DNA of 64,000 nucleotides, from NCBI GenBank assembly GCA_004794785.1, contig SJOL01008757.1, positions 378,589 to 442,588 of the forward strand, written 5' to 3'. Below, piece by piece: positions 14,201 to 27,215 of this stretch (its first letter is position 1; the number at the start of each line of letters is the position of its first letter). Origin of the DNA: Opisthorchis felineus. Its lineage: Eukaryota > Platyhelminthes > Trematoda > Opisthorchiida > Opisthorchiidae. A program made the position numbers and the translations under genes. The notes beneath the pieces were generated by a model. It was not told the DNA's origin and searched no databases. It worked only from the letters and a program-made list of their open reading frames with translations.

Positions 14201-15000
14201 TAATTTTGAATCTGTGGAGTAGTGCGAAAATGCATGCATGAAGAGTATTTGAGCAACTGTTTATTATGTGCCTGGAAAACTTGGCGTGTAATCATAAAAA
14301 TTTCCCAGTCTTTCGGTCATTTTGCAGCGTACTTATAAATTCTTTAAGTCATCCATTATTTTCTCCAACTTCGTTGTGGTTATGTTGTTTATAAAATTTA
14401 ATTACTAAATTGAAACGTACGTGTCCATTGTGAGTTTATTTACCACCAAGTCCGGAAAGAGTTCGGTAAAAAACGATCTTTGAGTTCGTGACTGCAGCAA
14501 ACGGAATGGTTGTGGTAATGCAAGAAAACGTCAAATATCTTCGCAAAATTCTTTCTTAGTGTTCGTATTCTATTCATCTTGCAAGAATTTGTGTAAGATC
14601 CACTAGGCCCTTTGTATATACCAACTTTTTGTTTATAAACAATGTAATGTAAGCTAAAATGGTCTTTTTAAATTCACGAGTACAAAACAGGGTTAGTGTT
14701 CAAACGGTGGAAGTGGCGTGTATTCTAATAAAGCGCTTGTTGTAAATACAAACCCTTTCATTTACCCCACCGCTGGAAGTAAAACTTTTGTGTCGTGTCG
14801 CTAGGTTAACAGTGTGTAGTCCGTGCGCAGTCAGGGTGATATGCCTAATATCCCTCGGTTCATTTAAGGTTCACATGCTCATTTGCGGCTTTCGAAGCCC
14901 ACGCACATTAAAGCCTACGTCATCCCCATCATCATCACCATCATCATCATCATCATCATGAACAACATAACATCACTGTTCAACAATGACGCTTCACAGC
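8230..15000. other. Non-coding, no recognisable gene
   Basis: I see only short open frames on both strands and no recognisable domain. A ~30-bp similarity between 11281-11315 and 13893-13925 (both containing AAAGTGTGATT) suggests a shared repeat fragment that is too short to classify. Confidence 0.5.
14921..14959 (+). repeat. (CAT)n microsatellite
   Basis: An interrupted run of CAT/ATC triplets lies about 50 bp beyond the 3' end of the RTE-like relic that starts at 15008. RTE and related LINEs often end in short repeats, but there is a gap here, so a link is not established. Confidence 0.85.
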
Positions 15001-15007
15001 CATAAAA

Positions 15008-16300
15008 CTATGATTTATTTGAAACCGATATTGTGAAGAAAATAATCAAATTGGACGGGAAGGGGCTTGGTGCCGGTCTACCACAATTACTCCGAGGAGC
15101 CTACACATCCAGCCACTCAGGCAATCTAGATAGAAACCGAAAACAAAAGCGCCATACCTTACAGCGTCTCAAACCAGGCGCAGTGGGATCACCCGGCCCC
15201 CATCCTGGAAGGAGAGTAGCACTATCAGCACCCAGACTTTTCGAAACCTCTATCATGCCTCCCCGCCAGGTCAAAGGTTGGACACGAATTGAGCGCGGGA
15301 AACAATACGCTCTTCGGCAAACGATGGTTTGACATGCGCAACACATGACTCAAGCAACTCAATTCTGGTGCTGGACACCTTCATCGATGGAAGTCTCCGT
15401 TGCACAACCCAGAACTTGCTTTCTAACTGCCTTGTTATGGATTCACCGACGCCAACCCACATTAGCTATGCTTCTGAGTAAGGAAGCACAGAGTAAAGAA
15501 GAACTGAAGACTTTGGTCAGCTCAACCCAAAGCACGCGCGCCTTTAGCTTCTACTGGAAGACGAGAACGATATAGTCTGCATATTCCAGGTAGACAAGGC
15601 TTTCGTCAGAGACCACTTGAACAACAGATTTTGAAGACTTCCATCGTTTGTCCCATTATCTTGTCGATCACGAAATTAAATGGAGTAGGCACCCCTGACG
15701 GACACCACTTTATGCACGGAAGCTTTTTGAGCGCTGTCCGTATTTTCTTACACACCCAGTAGTCTTATTGTGTTCACAAGCTTCCAGAGCATTCCCCGCT
15801 GAGCGGCTTGTCAAGTAGAACACACTGATCAACTGAGTTGAATGTGCCTTGGATATCCAGGGATACTAAAACCATGGGTGGTCTATACGTACGGTGATGT
15901 TCTAGCACCTTATACAATGTCAAGACTTTGTTAACAGAGCCACCTCCAGGCTCAAATCCCACCTGCAGCACTCGAGTCAGTGTTTTCCGAGCTACAATAA
16001 GATGACGAATTAGAAGGTTCTTCAGGAGTCTCGTTACGACCGGGTTCAAACTGATCCCTTTGTGATTGCTGCACTTGTTACGAATCCCCCTTTTGAAAAT
16101 GGACATTATCACCAATTCCTCCCAGTTGTCTGTGACACTTCTTTTCCAAGATGCAGGTAAACATGTCAAACAGGTGCTGACTGAGGACTTCAGTCCCATC
16201 TTTGAACAATGTGGACGGGAGGTCATTAGCACGAGGCGCTCGATGGCGCTTGAGGGAACGTATGCAGTCATAAACTTACGAGGCCGTAGGAGGTTCCATG
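15008..16300 (-). pseudogene. RTE-like non-LTR retrotransposon relic (copy 1)
   Basis: Minus-strand reading recovers reverse transcriptase motifs in order, across several frameshifts. They are NDLPSTLFKDG near 16230, NHKGISLNPVVTRLL near 16050, VLVSLDIQGTFNSVDQ near 15850, and FNFVIDKIM near 15670. LEYADYIVLVF follows near 15580, then the C-terminal LLPGWGPGD block near 15200 and FLSRLPE. This is the SR2/RTE layout of trematodes. The catalytic YADD is YADY. The domain between YADY and the C-terminal block is shortened. The 3' UTR ends with TTTCAAATAAATCAT, shared with the copy at 58 kb. Similarity upstream of 16300 is too weak to call. Confidence 0.85.
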
Positions 16301-19300
16301 GTCACCTTTCAGGGTTCTACTTCAGCTGTAGGATCCAAATGAGTGGCAAAGTGTGGTCACGGTGAGTTTTGTTCGAATTATTTGACCCAGCGATCGAAGC
16401 CTTCTACTTTAAGACGGTCGGACTAAATTGTACCTTGATGTTTTCGCTCACTGGTGATTTCCCGAGGACCGGTTACACTGGTCAGCTGAAATAACCTTCG
16501 GGCATTCCCGGTTTTCTGAGCCTCTTGCGTTTACTTAGATTTCCGAGCCCATCTGGCTTCACGGTCTGCGCGCACGCTCACTTTTACTTGACGTCGGATA
16601 ATTCTTCGGGACCGGCTGGAACATTTCTCCAAGACTCAAGTAGTGCCACTGTTCTGTCTGACATTCAATGCTTGCGCGGGCCTGGTTGCGCAATGCCACA
16701 GGCAAAACTCCCACCGCTGTGCAAGATTTCATATCTGATAGTGGAGCAGCTGGAAAAGAATCAAGGAGACGACTGTGGTAAATCTTCCAGCCTCTCCGTA
16801 GACAAGTGATTTGTCAGCACCTTAGCTAACCCTGGATAAGCGACTCCGGACAAGCGCGTGGTCAAGATCCAAATGTGCGCTTCAATACGAGCTGCAGCCA
16901 GTTTTTGTTGGAGGAGGGGCTGCTGACATTGCCAGACGTTCTACAATCTCGATCACGGGATCCAGTAAACACGCAATGTTACAGTCAAGCTCTTCTGAAC
17001 ATATAAACTGGGCCTCTGCTCTCCTAGAATCATGGTCTCATGGATTAAAGCCACATGTTTTTTCCTGTATCGCGGCAAACAAGGTAGTCAATCAGCACGT
17101 GGACTGCTGGTTCTAAACCTTCCGGGTCACGCTTTCCATCGAACATGAAGAGACATTTGAAGAGCTCATCATCACTCAGCTGATCACACCGCCAATTGGT
17201 AGCGCTTAATTCATTCTTTTAAATCCGACTTGTGTCAGACTGGAGCAGAATTCGAGAACTCTTTCAAACGGATACCCGGTCCTTGAGTAACATCTCATGA
17301 AGCAGAGAGCTGGTTTAAGTGCAGACTTGTAGACCCCATTTACCAGATATCCGCTTCACCGTTGCATCGCATATTCACTTCAGAGAAGCTGACATAAACG
17401 TTTGCGGGGACTCAAGTGAACTCCTAACATTATCCTGTGGAACTCGGTGTTGTGATTCTAAACTGGGTGGATTATACCGCCAAAATGCAATAAGTCCTGT
17501 CGAACACCTATAAATTTAAGACAGATGCTCAAGCCACTCATTTGTTGCTAGTGGGGAAGCAGATATCAAGTTATCTTTTACTTTTAAAACTGTATAGTTC
17601 TATTTTGGGCTGAAAATATCACGTCTTGAAACCCATTTTCTCCATATTCTGCAGCTTTATGGGTTACCAAAGCCACGAATACCTAGTGTCTCCATTGCCT
17701 CATCGTAGTCCATTTATTTGTCACTAGTCTCGCAAACAGTCCAAAAAACCCTACTAAGATTTCACTTTATTGTGCACAAAAAGTTTTCAAAGCTAAAAAT
17801 AGGGACAAGTTGGTGGCGGAGCAATGGGTAGCTTACTGAACCTAACATTAACGAACTTTTTTACGCCCAAGACTAGAAAAGCAGTGCAGCGGAGAGTTGA
17901 ATTGATATTGTCCTAATGTTACTTAGAGGAAATGCTTGTCACCGCTCGTTATGAAACACAATTAGATGAGGTCTTTCCTTCTCCCAACACCCTGTACCCA
18001 AAACACAAATCCAGATGAAAAATCGAAACGAACAATGCGACCGACTTTTTGAATACTTTGGTCATTAAACAGCCAGGTGAGACAATCCTAAATCCAGCTG
18101 GAGAAGACAATATCAAAATTGTCTTGCTGGTGTCCGATGGAATATGAAAGATTACTAGTGCGTACTTTAGTTCACGCAGCCAGAAAAATCCACAAATCAG
18201 GTACGCTGAAACAGTAACCACAGATAGTTACGATGAAAGCAAACAATTGCCCTGAGAAGTCCGTTTAATAGCTTAGTAGGGTACATCATTATAAAACAGC
18301 TTCCAATCGATCGGTAAGTTATAGGCTAATTGTCTGTGAAGATGTTCATTCAGCTCACCCTTGTCTGCAAGTTCGCATTTTACTGAAGCGTGTATTCATC
18401 TTTTTCGTATACTTTTCGACACCTTATTTTGCACCACTGAGTCTTCTTAACTCAGTTCGTCTTATATTGCGCATGCAAACGTTTTGGAGGGACATACAAC
18501 AGATAAGTTGGACTACTGATCGAAGTACTAGTAGCATATTCGGAAAAGCCTGGCGACGCAAACCATCGAAGGCAAATGGGCTTCCAAACTGAAGTCGACG
18601 CATGGTTAGGTTCTGTCAACGCAGTATCTTGTGCCCATTAAGCTTCGTCGTTGCCTTCCTATGAAGCTGCCCGAGGAGCTTTATCCACTTAAAATGGCTT
18701 CCGAGTTACGTACGTGTTCATGTTTATACTTGGCTTCCCCTCTGTCAGCATACTGCAGAAGATGGTGATAAATAAAATTCGTACAAAGGAATATGGGCTA
18801 CGTGAAACTATAGTCTTCCACGCTAATACCAGCTTTTTTCATCCAGTTTATTCTCGGAGTAGCTCACCAGCGAAAACGAACTGAATGAATTAGTGATCAG
18901 TGACTTGATTGGAAATTTTCATCACACAATCACCCAAAGCGGAATCATGACATAAGGAATCACCCAAAATAACTAAATACAACTTGTGATAAGGCGCAAA
19001 GAACTAAATTTTGAATAAGTGGTACTATTCATTTGTCACAGATTTTAAGTAGGTTTAGAATCCAATATTTTTTGACACAATGAGATTGACACACCCTTTA
19101 CATCTTGATGTATCCTCACGTATTTTTTATTATAGGGCTGTCGTGGTAATTTGCTTGCAGTTGCGGATTTATCGCACTGCCCCCAAAGTGTGACTGCAGT
19201 ATAAAAACGTTTGCTGACTGATTTCGATTTGATACGAAGACATCCGAATTAGCGACACACCTACAATGGGAGAATTATCGGTGTCTTCAGTAACCAGAGT

Positions 19301-19784
19301 AGCAATGTGTGAAAATAGTAGAGATCCCACGGCTCATTGTCGGTACAAAGTAAGAACCAAAGTGAGGTACAAAGTGAGAACGGCTAAATGGTTCTTGAGC
19401 AAGTGCACTTTTTTCTATTGTATCATACGACATGTACAGCAATTTGAATCAACTTGACTTTACGTCATAAAACCGGGACGCAGTTGAAGTTCCTTTTACC
19501 TTGGTTTTCCGCTTTAAATACTCCGTGTTTTCGATAAAATAGTGGACCTTTCAACACAAATATATGCAGTTGTTGATATTTTTCCGTGCTAATATAAATT
19601 CTTCAACTCCCATAACTACCTGCAACTAAGTAAATCCAGCCCCGTAAGCTTCATGAGTTCGTGGTGCTACCCGATGTGAACTCCTGACGGGCACATTATT
19701 CGATCGACACAACCAGAACTGCTACCGAGTTGTCTGTAGAGCCATGGGCAAACAAATCACTGTTCGAGCATGCCAGTACAGATG
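16301..19784. other. Mostly unassigned; possible RTE remnants at the left end
   Basis: From 16300 to about 17500 base composition stays GC-richer than further right. The minus strand could be the decayed upstream part of the RTE-like element, but I cannot align motifs. From 17.5 to 19.8 kb I see nothing beyond the short tandem duplication at 19342. Confidence 0.4.
19342..19384 (+). repeat. Short tandem duplication
   Basis: GGTACAAAGTAAGAAC is followed about 24 bp later by GGTACAAAGTGAGAAC. It is a two-unit direct repeat with one change. No gene context is visible. Confidence 0.7.
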
Positions 19785-19990
19785 TGTGCAGCGAGCGCTG
19801 ACTAACTAGTAGTAACTAGCTCACCATGCGTGACGAGGTTCGAATCCCGACACGGCATACGGCATCTACTATTGCTGAGATATAATAATAAGAGTAAAAC
19901 TCTACTTTGTTGTGGACAAACAAGAGTAAATGTGGTAGTACATGGAAAAGAGTATTCAAAGGAGAGTAGTAATTATTACAAATAAAGACA
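19785..19990 (+). repeat. Possible tRNA-derived SINE with intact B box
   Basis: GGTTCGAATCC near 19830 is a perfect RNA polymerase III B box. The upstream GCGAGCGCTGACTAACTAG region could hold an A box. The downstream AGATATAATAATAAGAGTAAAACTC tract looks like a SINE tail. It differs from the SINE family at 60.8-61.2 kb. With a single copy in the window and no target-site duplication found, the call is tentative. Confidence 0.4.
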
Positions 19991-22900
19991 GTGCCCCATA
20001 CCATGGCCCTTTGTTGCCGAAAAATAGCATGTTTTTCAGCTGAAACTCTGCAGAAGGATAACGACTTCGCCAAGAAGAGACCATGCTTGCGCAATTGCCT
20101 CCTGGTTCTTTCTACAAACATTTTGAGATACCTACACCTCCGAAGCTAGAGCCGGATTATTAGACGAAGTGAATGTAGTCCAATCTCTATCTGCAAACTC
20201 CAGAAATAGGTCTAAGCGTGCGTTAGCATTCTGCAATGCTTGCTTTTAGCAGCCCATTTCTACAATGAAGTTTTCCGCCTAAACTTAACTTTGTTGAAAA
20301 GAAGACGACAAAACGCAGATGCAGATAACAAGGGCTTTCGACCTATGGTTTCAACAGCTGTCTGCCGTGAGTTGGATTACCCGTTCTGGAAATCTGGGGA
20401 AGATGACGTTACTTTTCAACTGACTTCACTGTAACTGAAAACGTCTCTATTCTAGGTTAAAAATTATGTCTGACCAGATAAAATGCACATCAGCCGTGCC
20501 ATCTGGTTTTACTTAACGCTGTGAAACAGCTAAAAGTGATCAACTTGTGACAAACCAGAGCCACCCCAGTCTATGTGCTGAGAAGTCACATGACTACCTG
20601 TGCTTGGGCGTGCATAAATTGGATCATGTATGGAACCTGTGACAGGCGTCAGGTGGTGACTGTATATGATGCTGATCAGATCATGTCTTGAAAGGATGCG
20701 TTGACATCATTTGGTTTAACGAAGTTTTAATCGATATATTTGGTATTAAACCAAAGCAAGGCAAAGGTGATAGATTAAGACTGCCTCTGAATTCAGTAAG
20801 TGATTTCTGTCAATTCCACTACAGCGAATAGTGAATAGCGCTATTTATAGCCTGGAGACTTGACATCTGCATGAGTTCAGCCTGATCTGCTTCATTCGAT
20901 GATCGATATTTCTGGTGGAAGCGAACCAACACAGTTTGATGACTTCATAACATTGAACAGGATAAGCCGGCACAACCTGTTTTGTTCCACACCATGGCAA
21001 TAATGTAACAACATTATACCAGTACAAGTAATGATGTTTAGAATTCGTTCGTACTGGGGATCAGTATCCTCCGAAATGCGGTTTGCATTTGTAGGAAATA
21101 TTCAAGTTGAATAATACTTCGATATGCAGCCATAATTATGAAACGGCCATTTTGGAACTCCATCAAAATATTGTTACCCGGTCCGTCTGTCGTCCCATTA
21201 CAATGCACTAGAATGATGCACCCGGAAGAACAGAAAACAAAATAAATGTAACCTCAGGTTGGAATACAGTACACAATTAAGTTCCTCTAACAGAAATGGG
21301 TGTTGCCTTGCAACAAACAAGTTTAGCTACCCGGCTCATGTCTATCTATTTAACTCGGAGTTTGAGCTTTAAAACTGGAACTAATACAAGCACGTTTACA
21401 TGGCTCATAAATACTCGCAGCCATTATGGGTTGCCTTTTTTAGAAAGGCAATGTTTTCACCCTTGTTAACTGACAACCAAACATAACCGAAAGTTGTCTC
21501 ATATTGAACTTCCGTCGTGGTCAAGCCCTTCTTGGTAATTTCAGTTTCCATTTCAAAATTCTAGCTGGTGAGCAAGCAATCAAGCTCACTCGTTTGCAGT
21601 GCAGTTCTAGTAGTGAACGGTCTGAACTTGCGCATATATGTTTTAGATAGTTGATGGAATGAGGCGGTCAACATACATCTACCCATTCGGAGATGGTTGG
21701 AAATGTCCGCTTAGCACTCCGGGATTTTGAATCAAGTGAACTCATGAGAAGGGTCCACAAATTCCTGTTTCGACGGCGCATATCGTAATCAATTACTTGG
21801 ATAAATGAGCACTGATTATCTCACTATCAAACTCGTTGGTGATATGAAATGACCGAGACAGAAATATCACATGAATACTTCTCGTAGAATTCCCTCCCGT
21901 CTGATGTATTTGATAACTGGATAGCTATCAGATCAGTGAACCATACGAAGCACACATATTCGCAACTTGCGTTGTTTCAGCCTTTTCCGAAGACCCTTGA
22001 TATGGCTCGACAGGAATAATGAAACATCCTAATGCGATCCCAAAGGGATGACTTGAGGTCTAGTTGAGATACTTGGTGGGGGTTATACGGCTCTTGGGTT
22101 TATGTGCCTTAAGTTGCATACCCTTGTAATAATTTAACCTAAATTTGAGATTCCCTAAATTCGAATGCTGTCACACCACCCAGAGCTGAAAAATGTCACC
22201 GTTCAACAGTCAAGTTTTATATTCAGGAAGTGATTGATCTTTTTTGGGCAATCGAAATGATTTTCAGGATCACCATCAAGCACCCCGTGTATAATGGGGC
22301 TTCGAATTTTCGATATTGGGCTTGGACATTTACTCAGTAGTTTCAGCATCATCGATGGCTGGCGCCTCATGAATATGATTATCGCAAGTGTTACTACTGA
22401 CTGACACCTTTCCAATACACGTTTGAATAGACAAATCTGGTTAGTGACAACTTAACTGATGTTCCGCTAGATTCTGTTAATCTGAAAGAACGCTTTTATC
22501 GGACTATCCTGAATAGGCGGTTATCTCGAGTTGCATACTGCACCATCGAGGCTGATAGTAGTTATATTACTCTCCATGGCCTGAAACGTATAACAGTACA
22601 GCACCAGAAAAAGTAGGAAGATTAAAAATAATTCTGATGCCGAATCAAATCCAAGTTATATATGGGCCATCAATGAAGAAAGTTTGTGCAGGCAACATCG
22701 GTTATCTTACCCCACCAAACCCAGAATTCGGGGTGTTTAATTTCGTAGCGTAATCGTTGATGACAGAAACAGGCCAACCGAGTGATCAGTAGTAACTAGA
22801 GGTGAAAAAGGCCTCAAGAGACACTTGCAGTCGGCAGTGTTTTATTCCTGGTGGTCAACCAATGTTACCGTAATTGTCGTCCGTTTACGGATATTCAATA

Positions 22901-23084
22901 TTCCAGGTTGTATTCAATCATTCACTGAGCGAGTTATCATCTTTTTATGACAGCATGAATGATAACGAATCGGAGGTGAACGGATATGTGTTGTAGACAT
23001 CAAAGATGATATTTCGCAGCAGTTAGCGGGTCAGTAGTGTCACTGGTTAACCGTAATGAGAAACGTGTAAACATTTAAGTGAAA
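19991..23084. other. Nothing recognisable
   Basis: AT-rich DNA with only short chance open frames and no repeat match inside the window. Confidence 0.5.
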
Positions 23085-23252
23085 CGCCGTTTCGGTGGCT
23101 AGCTGCCATGCTACCGCTAGGCACGACGGCAGAGATACTTAAGGTTGCCCGAATCTACACAGAAGCAGTCGAGATGTCGAGGTAGGGTTTGAGCCACGGA
23201 ACTTTCGGCCAGTAAATTCACGTCTCGAAAACTGCGCTACCATGAGCTCAAA
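23085..23252 (-). repeat. tRNA-derived SINE, degenerate copy
   Basis: On the minus strand this aligns with the SINEs at 60783-61178. Shared blocks are AGTAAATTCACG near the A-box side, GGTTTGAGCCACGGA.CTTTCGG covering the B box (a GGTTCGAACCC homologue with changes), GTTGCCC in the body, and TAGCTGCCATGCTACC at the tail side. The A-box region CTACCATGAGC has decayed. It is much older than the pair at 61 kb. Confidence 0.7.
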
Positions 23253-26200
23253 GTAGAATGATATGTTGACGGTTACCTAAAAGGTACCGTATTAACTAAA
23301 GAGGCTTCATCTAAGTCAGGTGGACGCCTGACAGATAGTTTCGTATACAACCTTTGTTCATGATCAGTGAATTCCTGGAAGCTGTTAACTGTGGTGAGCA
23401 TCCGTTATCTAAGAGAGTCCAACAAAGGGGTTTTCCTCTTGACGTGTGCAAATAGTTCAAGCTTGGTAGGTGACTGTCCTACCAAACTACTTCTGTAAAC
23501 CACTATAGGAAAGGCGTAAATATGTGCATATTGATCGTAACCGTTTGGATTACGGTAAACAGCGTAGTCTAGAGTGTTCTAAGAACCTTGCTCCATAAGA
23601 CGGCAGGAGTGTTCATTGATTCCCCACCCCCTTTGGACGGTGAGTAGATCCTATTTATTGGGGTACTGGTTAGACCAAATGGCATAAGCTTTATTCAGTA
23701 CATCTTAGCCGTAAGAAGAGTCATAAAACTCACGAAGCTGGTGTTACTTCTATAATGGTGGAACTTCTGCCCCTACCACTGATTCAAACGGGAATATTCT
23801 CAATATGATTTCCTAGTAATTGTAAGCAAGTCATAAGACGAGGTTTCCTATGAAGTCTCTTGTTCGCTGCAGACTATTCTTTTTACTGGGCATGCTCTTT
23901 TAGTCACTTAGTTAAGAGACAAATCCAAAGGCTCAAAAATCACTTGAGCAAAGCCCTTGAAAACGCCGTGTAACTTCACCGTTTCTGGTCAGTCCGTGTT
24001 AATCAGCATACTATTCATTCTGAACACATTACATTAAATTAAGAACAACAATGAAGTACACGCAGGCAGTAATGAATAGCAACCGTGCCCGGATGGTCTG
24101 TCATCATCCTGTGATCATCCTAGCTGTCAGCAGTCACAACCGCTCATTTCCACTACTAAGCTTCTCTTAAGAAGAACCATCTTATTAGGCCACTTTTCTA
24201 TGGTACCGTGAGAGCTTCCCCATAAAGAATGCCTTCTGAAAGTAACCGCCAACTACCAAAGAAGACCAGGTTAAACGTTAATCAAAAAAGCTTATCCGTC
24301 GAGTTTCCTCATCTTCCAATTACAAACACGTTCGCTAATTTTGTTTCTAAGGCGACTGAGGGTGGTAAATACTTTCTTCATCTACATACCTCGACAATAG
24401 TTACCTCTTGCCGAAAGGACCAGGTGTTGCATACTGACGGACAACAAGATTTAATTAATGATTCGAGGGATCACAAAAAGAGGTCACTATTAAACATAGT
24501 TCTGTTTTGAGGGGATTGACTGTGCTGATAAAGGACGGCGACAAAGCACAAAACCTAGATTCTCATCTGAAAAGTTTATATTAATCCACCGTGCACAATA
24601 CACCATCATTTTTACCACATAGGAAAATTTTTTAGCACGGTAAGATTTCGAGATTTCCCCAAGGGACTACAGAACCATCCTCCTCTTGAGGGTACGACCA
24701 TCCATCTCTCCAGAAAAAAAAACATTACATAGCAGATTACTTTTGATTATCTCCCTGGGAATGCACTATTTTTTCGTCTACGTAGGCATCCTTGAAAATC
24801 CTTTGAAACGCGCTTCAAGAGACCTTTTAACATTTGTCTTTTGATGATAACTTATTGCACCCGGATGCAATTTAACGAAATTGGGCCAATTTCATTAGCA
24901 GATGATTTTCCAGTGCAGGCAACTGGTTTTGCTTGTTCTCCTAAGTCTTAAACTGTATTTTTAGTTAGAGGCTTTTTCAGAGGGTACAAACATATGCTTG
25001 ACTGGTTATCCTGATGATGGCGTAGGCCTCGGCACATTAGGACTGGCAAAACTCGAAGAGTGGGCTGGTCAAAAGAGGCAACTAGGTCTAAAAAAAAATC
25101 GAAACGTCACGGGTTCGGTTATCACGGTTGAACAACCAAACGTCAAATTCCAGGATTATATCTTCTTAGAAACTAAACCATGCAATGATCGGTAATCCAT
25201 CTTTTTTCTTGCACATGAGCTGTGTTATGTAGCACACACCCGGTGAGCTTGAAGCTGGAACATCAGAAAATACCTCACTGGGCTCACAATGACCGCTTTG
25301 GTAAAACTATGAGTGGAATTAAATGAGTGCCTGTCCAAAACTAAAAGCAAAAGTCATCCTATTCCTACATGGAGCACCAATTTCTTTCGTTTTCTATAAA
25401 ATATCCCCCTACCTTGTAGCAACCACAATTGGTGTATACCAAATGTTTCGAAAAGTTATCTCAGTCAGGATGTTACTCAGGTGAGCGAGCTCGCGTGCCC
25501 TTACTCCGTCACTACTAAACACGTATCGACTGATGATGATGCATTTGTAGGCCCATTTGTGCACTAAGCTATCTGCAAATTTTGAAGTGTTCCGGGTGCT
25601 ATAAGCTCTTTTAGCCAGATATTCTTGTGTTAACGCTACTCTAGGACAACTGACTGTATTTCTGATGACATCCTGCATGCAACCCCGATGACTCCACAGA
25701 AATATCAAACAGATCACGCACAAGGTCGGAACAAAAAGGAGTTTCCCATGGTCCTTCAGAACTGCTTTTGTAACGTGTCTTGGATTTTTGATCGTTGGGT
25801 TTTTGCTGCGATAATAACATGAGTTCCACTCGCAGAATGATCTTCGTCTAAAATGCGCTGAACTGGTCTACAAAAAAGTCACCACAATAGTTTCATTATT
25901 TTACCTAATATCACGAAATTTTGACAGCCGTGCAGTTATCCATCTTTCCAAGACCGTTTGGTGGGATAATTGGGGGATTGACCGCTTCCTGGCAGCTCAC
26001 TGTGAGCAATCTTTCTTTGGAAGGCTTTTATGTTTCTTTATTTCTACAAAACATTTTGTTCTCTAACGCACGAACTAGGCTAGCGTTTCAGCCATCTCCC
26101 TGCAAAAAAGCTGGTTAGCCTGGTTGAGAGAAGAACAATCTGCCTTCGTCGTTAATGACATAGGATAAACCCTCAAGAAAAGAGCACGATGGTGTGTGCC

Positions 26201-27044
26201 TATTATTCAAAATCAAGATACCAGGTCGCAAAAGACTGTGAAAAAATTGTAGACACTTTAGAAGTTGCGTTTTTGCAAAATAGTTATATATAACCAAGGT
26301 CCCCCTAGTATACAGATATGTAGTTCGCGTTTTGCTAATTCTCCCCCAATCCTAGCATAAGCCTTGGATTTTGTTGAGCGAAAACTTTTTGAGGCACTGC
26401 GTAGGCTGAATGCTAGTGGTTTTCGTGGATGACGGAAGCGGCCTTCACCGTCGGTTAACAGTTGTTTTGCGGTCGCTTCAAGGGAGGGCAAGAAAGTAAG
26501 TTAGTTAACTTTGGTAATTCAACGTATCATTATCAAAACTGTGTGCTGTTGTGATGTCCGCCCGTAAACCATTTAGAAGTAGTTCCCCCGTTGCAGCAAG
26601 AGATCTCCATCAGAGATCAAATGGATCGTAAAACGTGAGTGATCACTGTCCGGAGAATTTTTGTGTCTTGAAAAACAGGCATAATTGAGCAAAACTATCG
26701 GCTAAAATACCGTTTGAATCATCCGTAACCGAAAGCACTCCATATTTCCATACATCTATAATTTATAAATTGAATGAACAATGTGGCATAAGAATTGCGT
26801 TATATTTCTCCACTATAAAAGATATCAAAAACAAAGTTGTTAGCTCAAAAATAAAATTCACCACGTATTTATGCGTTTGGTCATATTCAATCAGTCGGCG
26901 AAGAGAAATGTAGCTTAGTTGCCAGTTTCTCTTTATCTTGCCTGTGGAAGTAAGGGAAACCGGGAATGAGTTTCTGAGTGCCTACCCACACGGCATCATG
27001 TAAATATACTGAAATGTTGTCTGCCCATAGAAAACTGTTCTTTA
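23253..27044. other. Nothing recognisable
   Basis: AT-rich DNA. The open frames at 24229-24510 (+), 25409-25723 (-) and 26258-26491 (-) have moderately protein-like composition. None shows a known motif or convincing splice sites. Confidence 0.45.
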
Positions 27045-27215
27045 ATTTCCATAAAGGAAGCTACTCACAAGTTTGCTGAAAACTCTTTGACCGCCCACGA
27101 CCGGTCTTGCCCTTCTTGGGGCTCATCAGGTAGGCGAATATCATACCAACTGAAACATGAGGCGGATTTTGTGCAGCACATTCAGTTGAAGAATGTCATA
27201 AACGAGAGATTCACT
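27045..27215 (-). repeat. Dispersed repeat family H, copy 3, best hammerhead-like core
   Basis: Minus-strand sequence near 27115 reads CUGAUGA, then GCCC-CAAGAA-GGGC (four perfect pairs). AAGACC follows in place of GAAACC, then ACCG...CGGU (four pairs) followed by C. This reproduces helices II and III and the cleavage-site geometry of a hammerhead. The bases flanking the core do not pair as helix I. Comparison with the other copies suggests the ancestor read GGGCGAAACC. Confidence 0.55.

Noticed and set aside
17455..17500. Short match (ATACCGCCAAAATGC) between 17.48 kb and 57.88 kb suggesting a shared element.
   Set aside because: Similarity does not extend convincingly beyond about 25 bp, so it is too short to call a repeat family.
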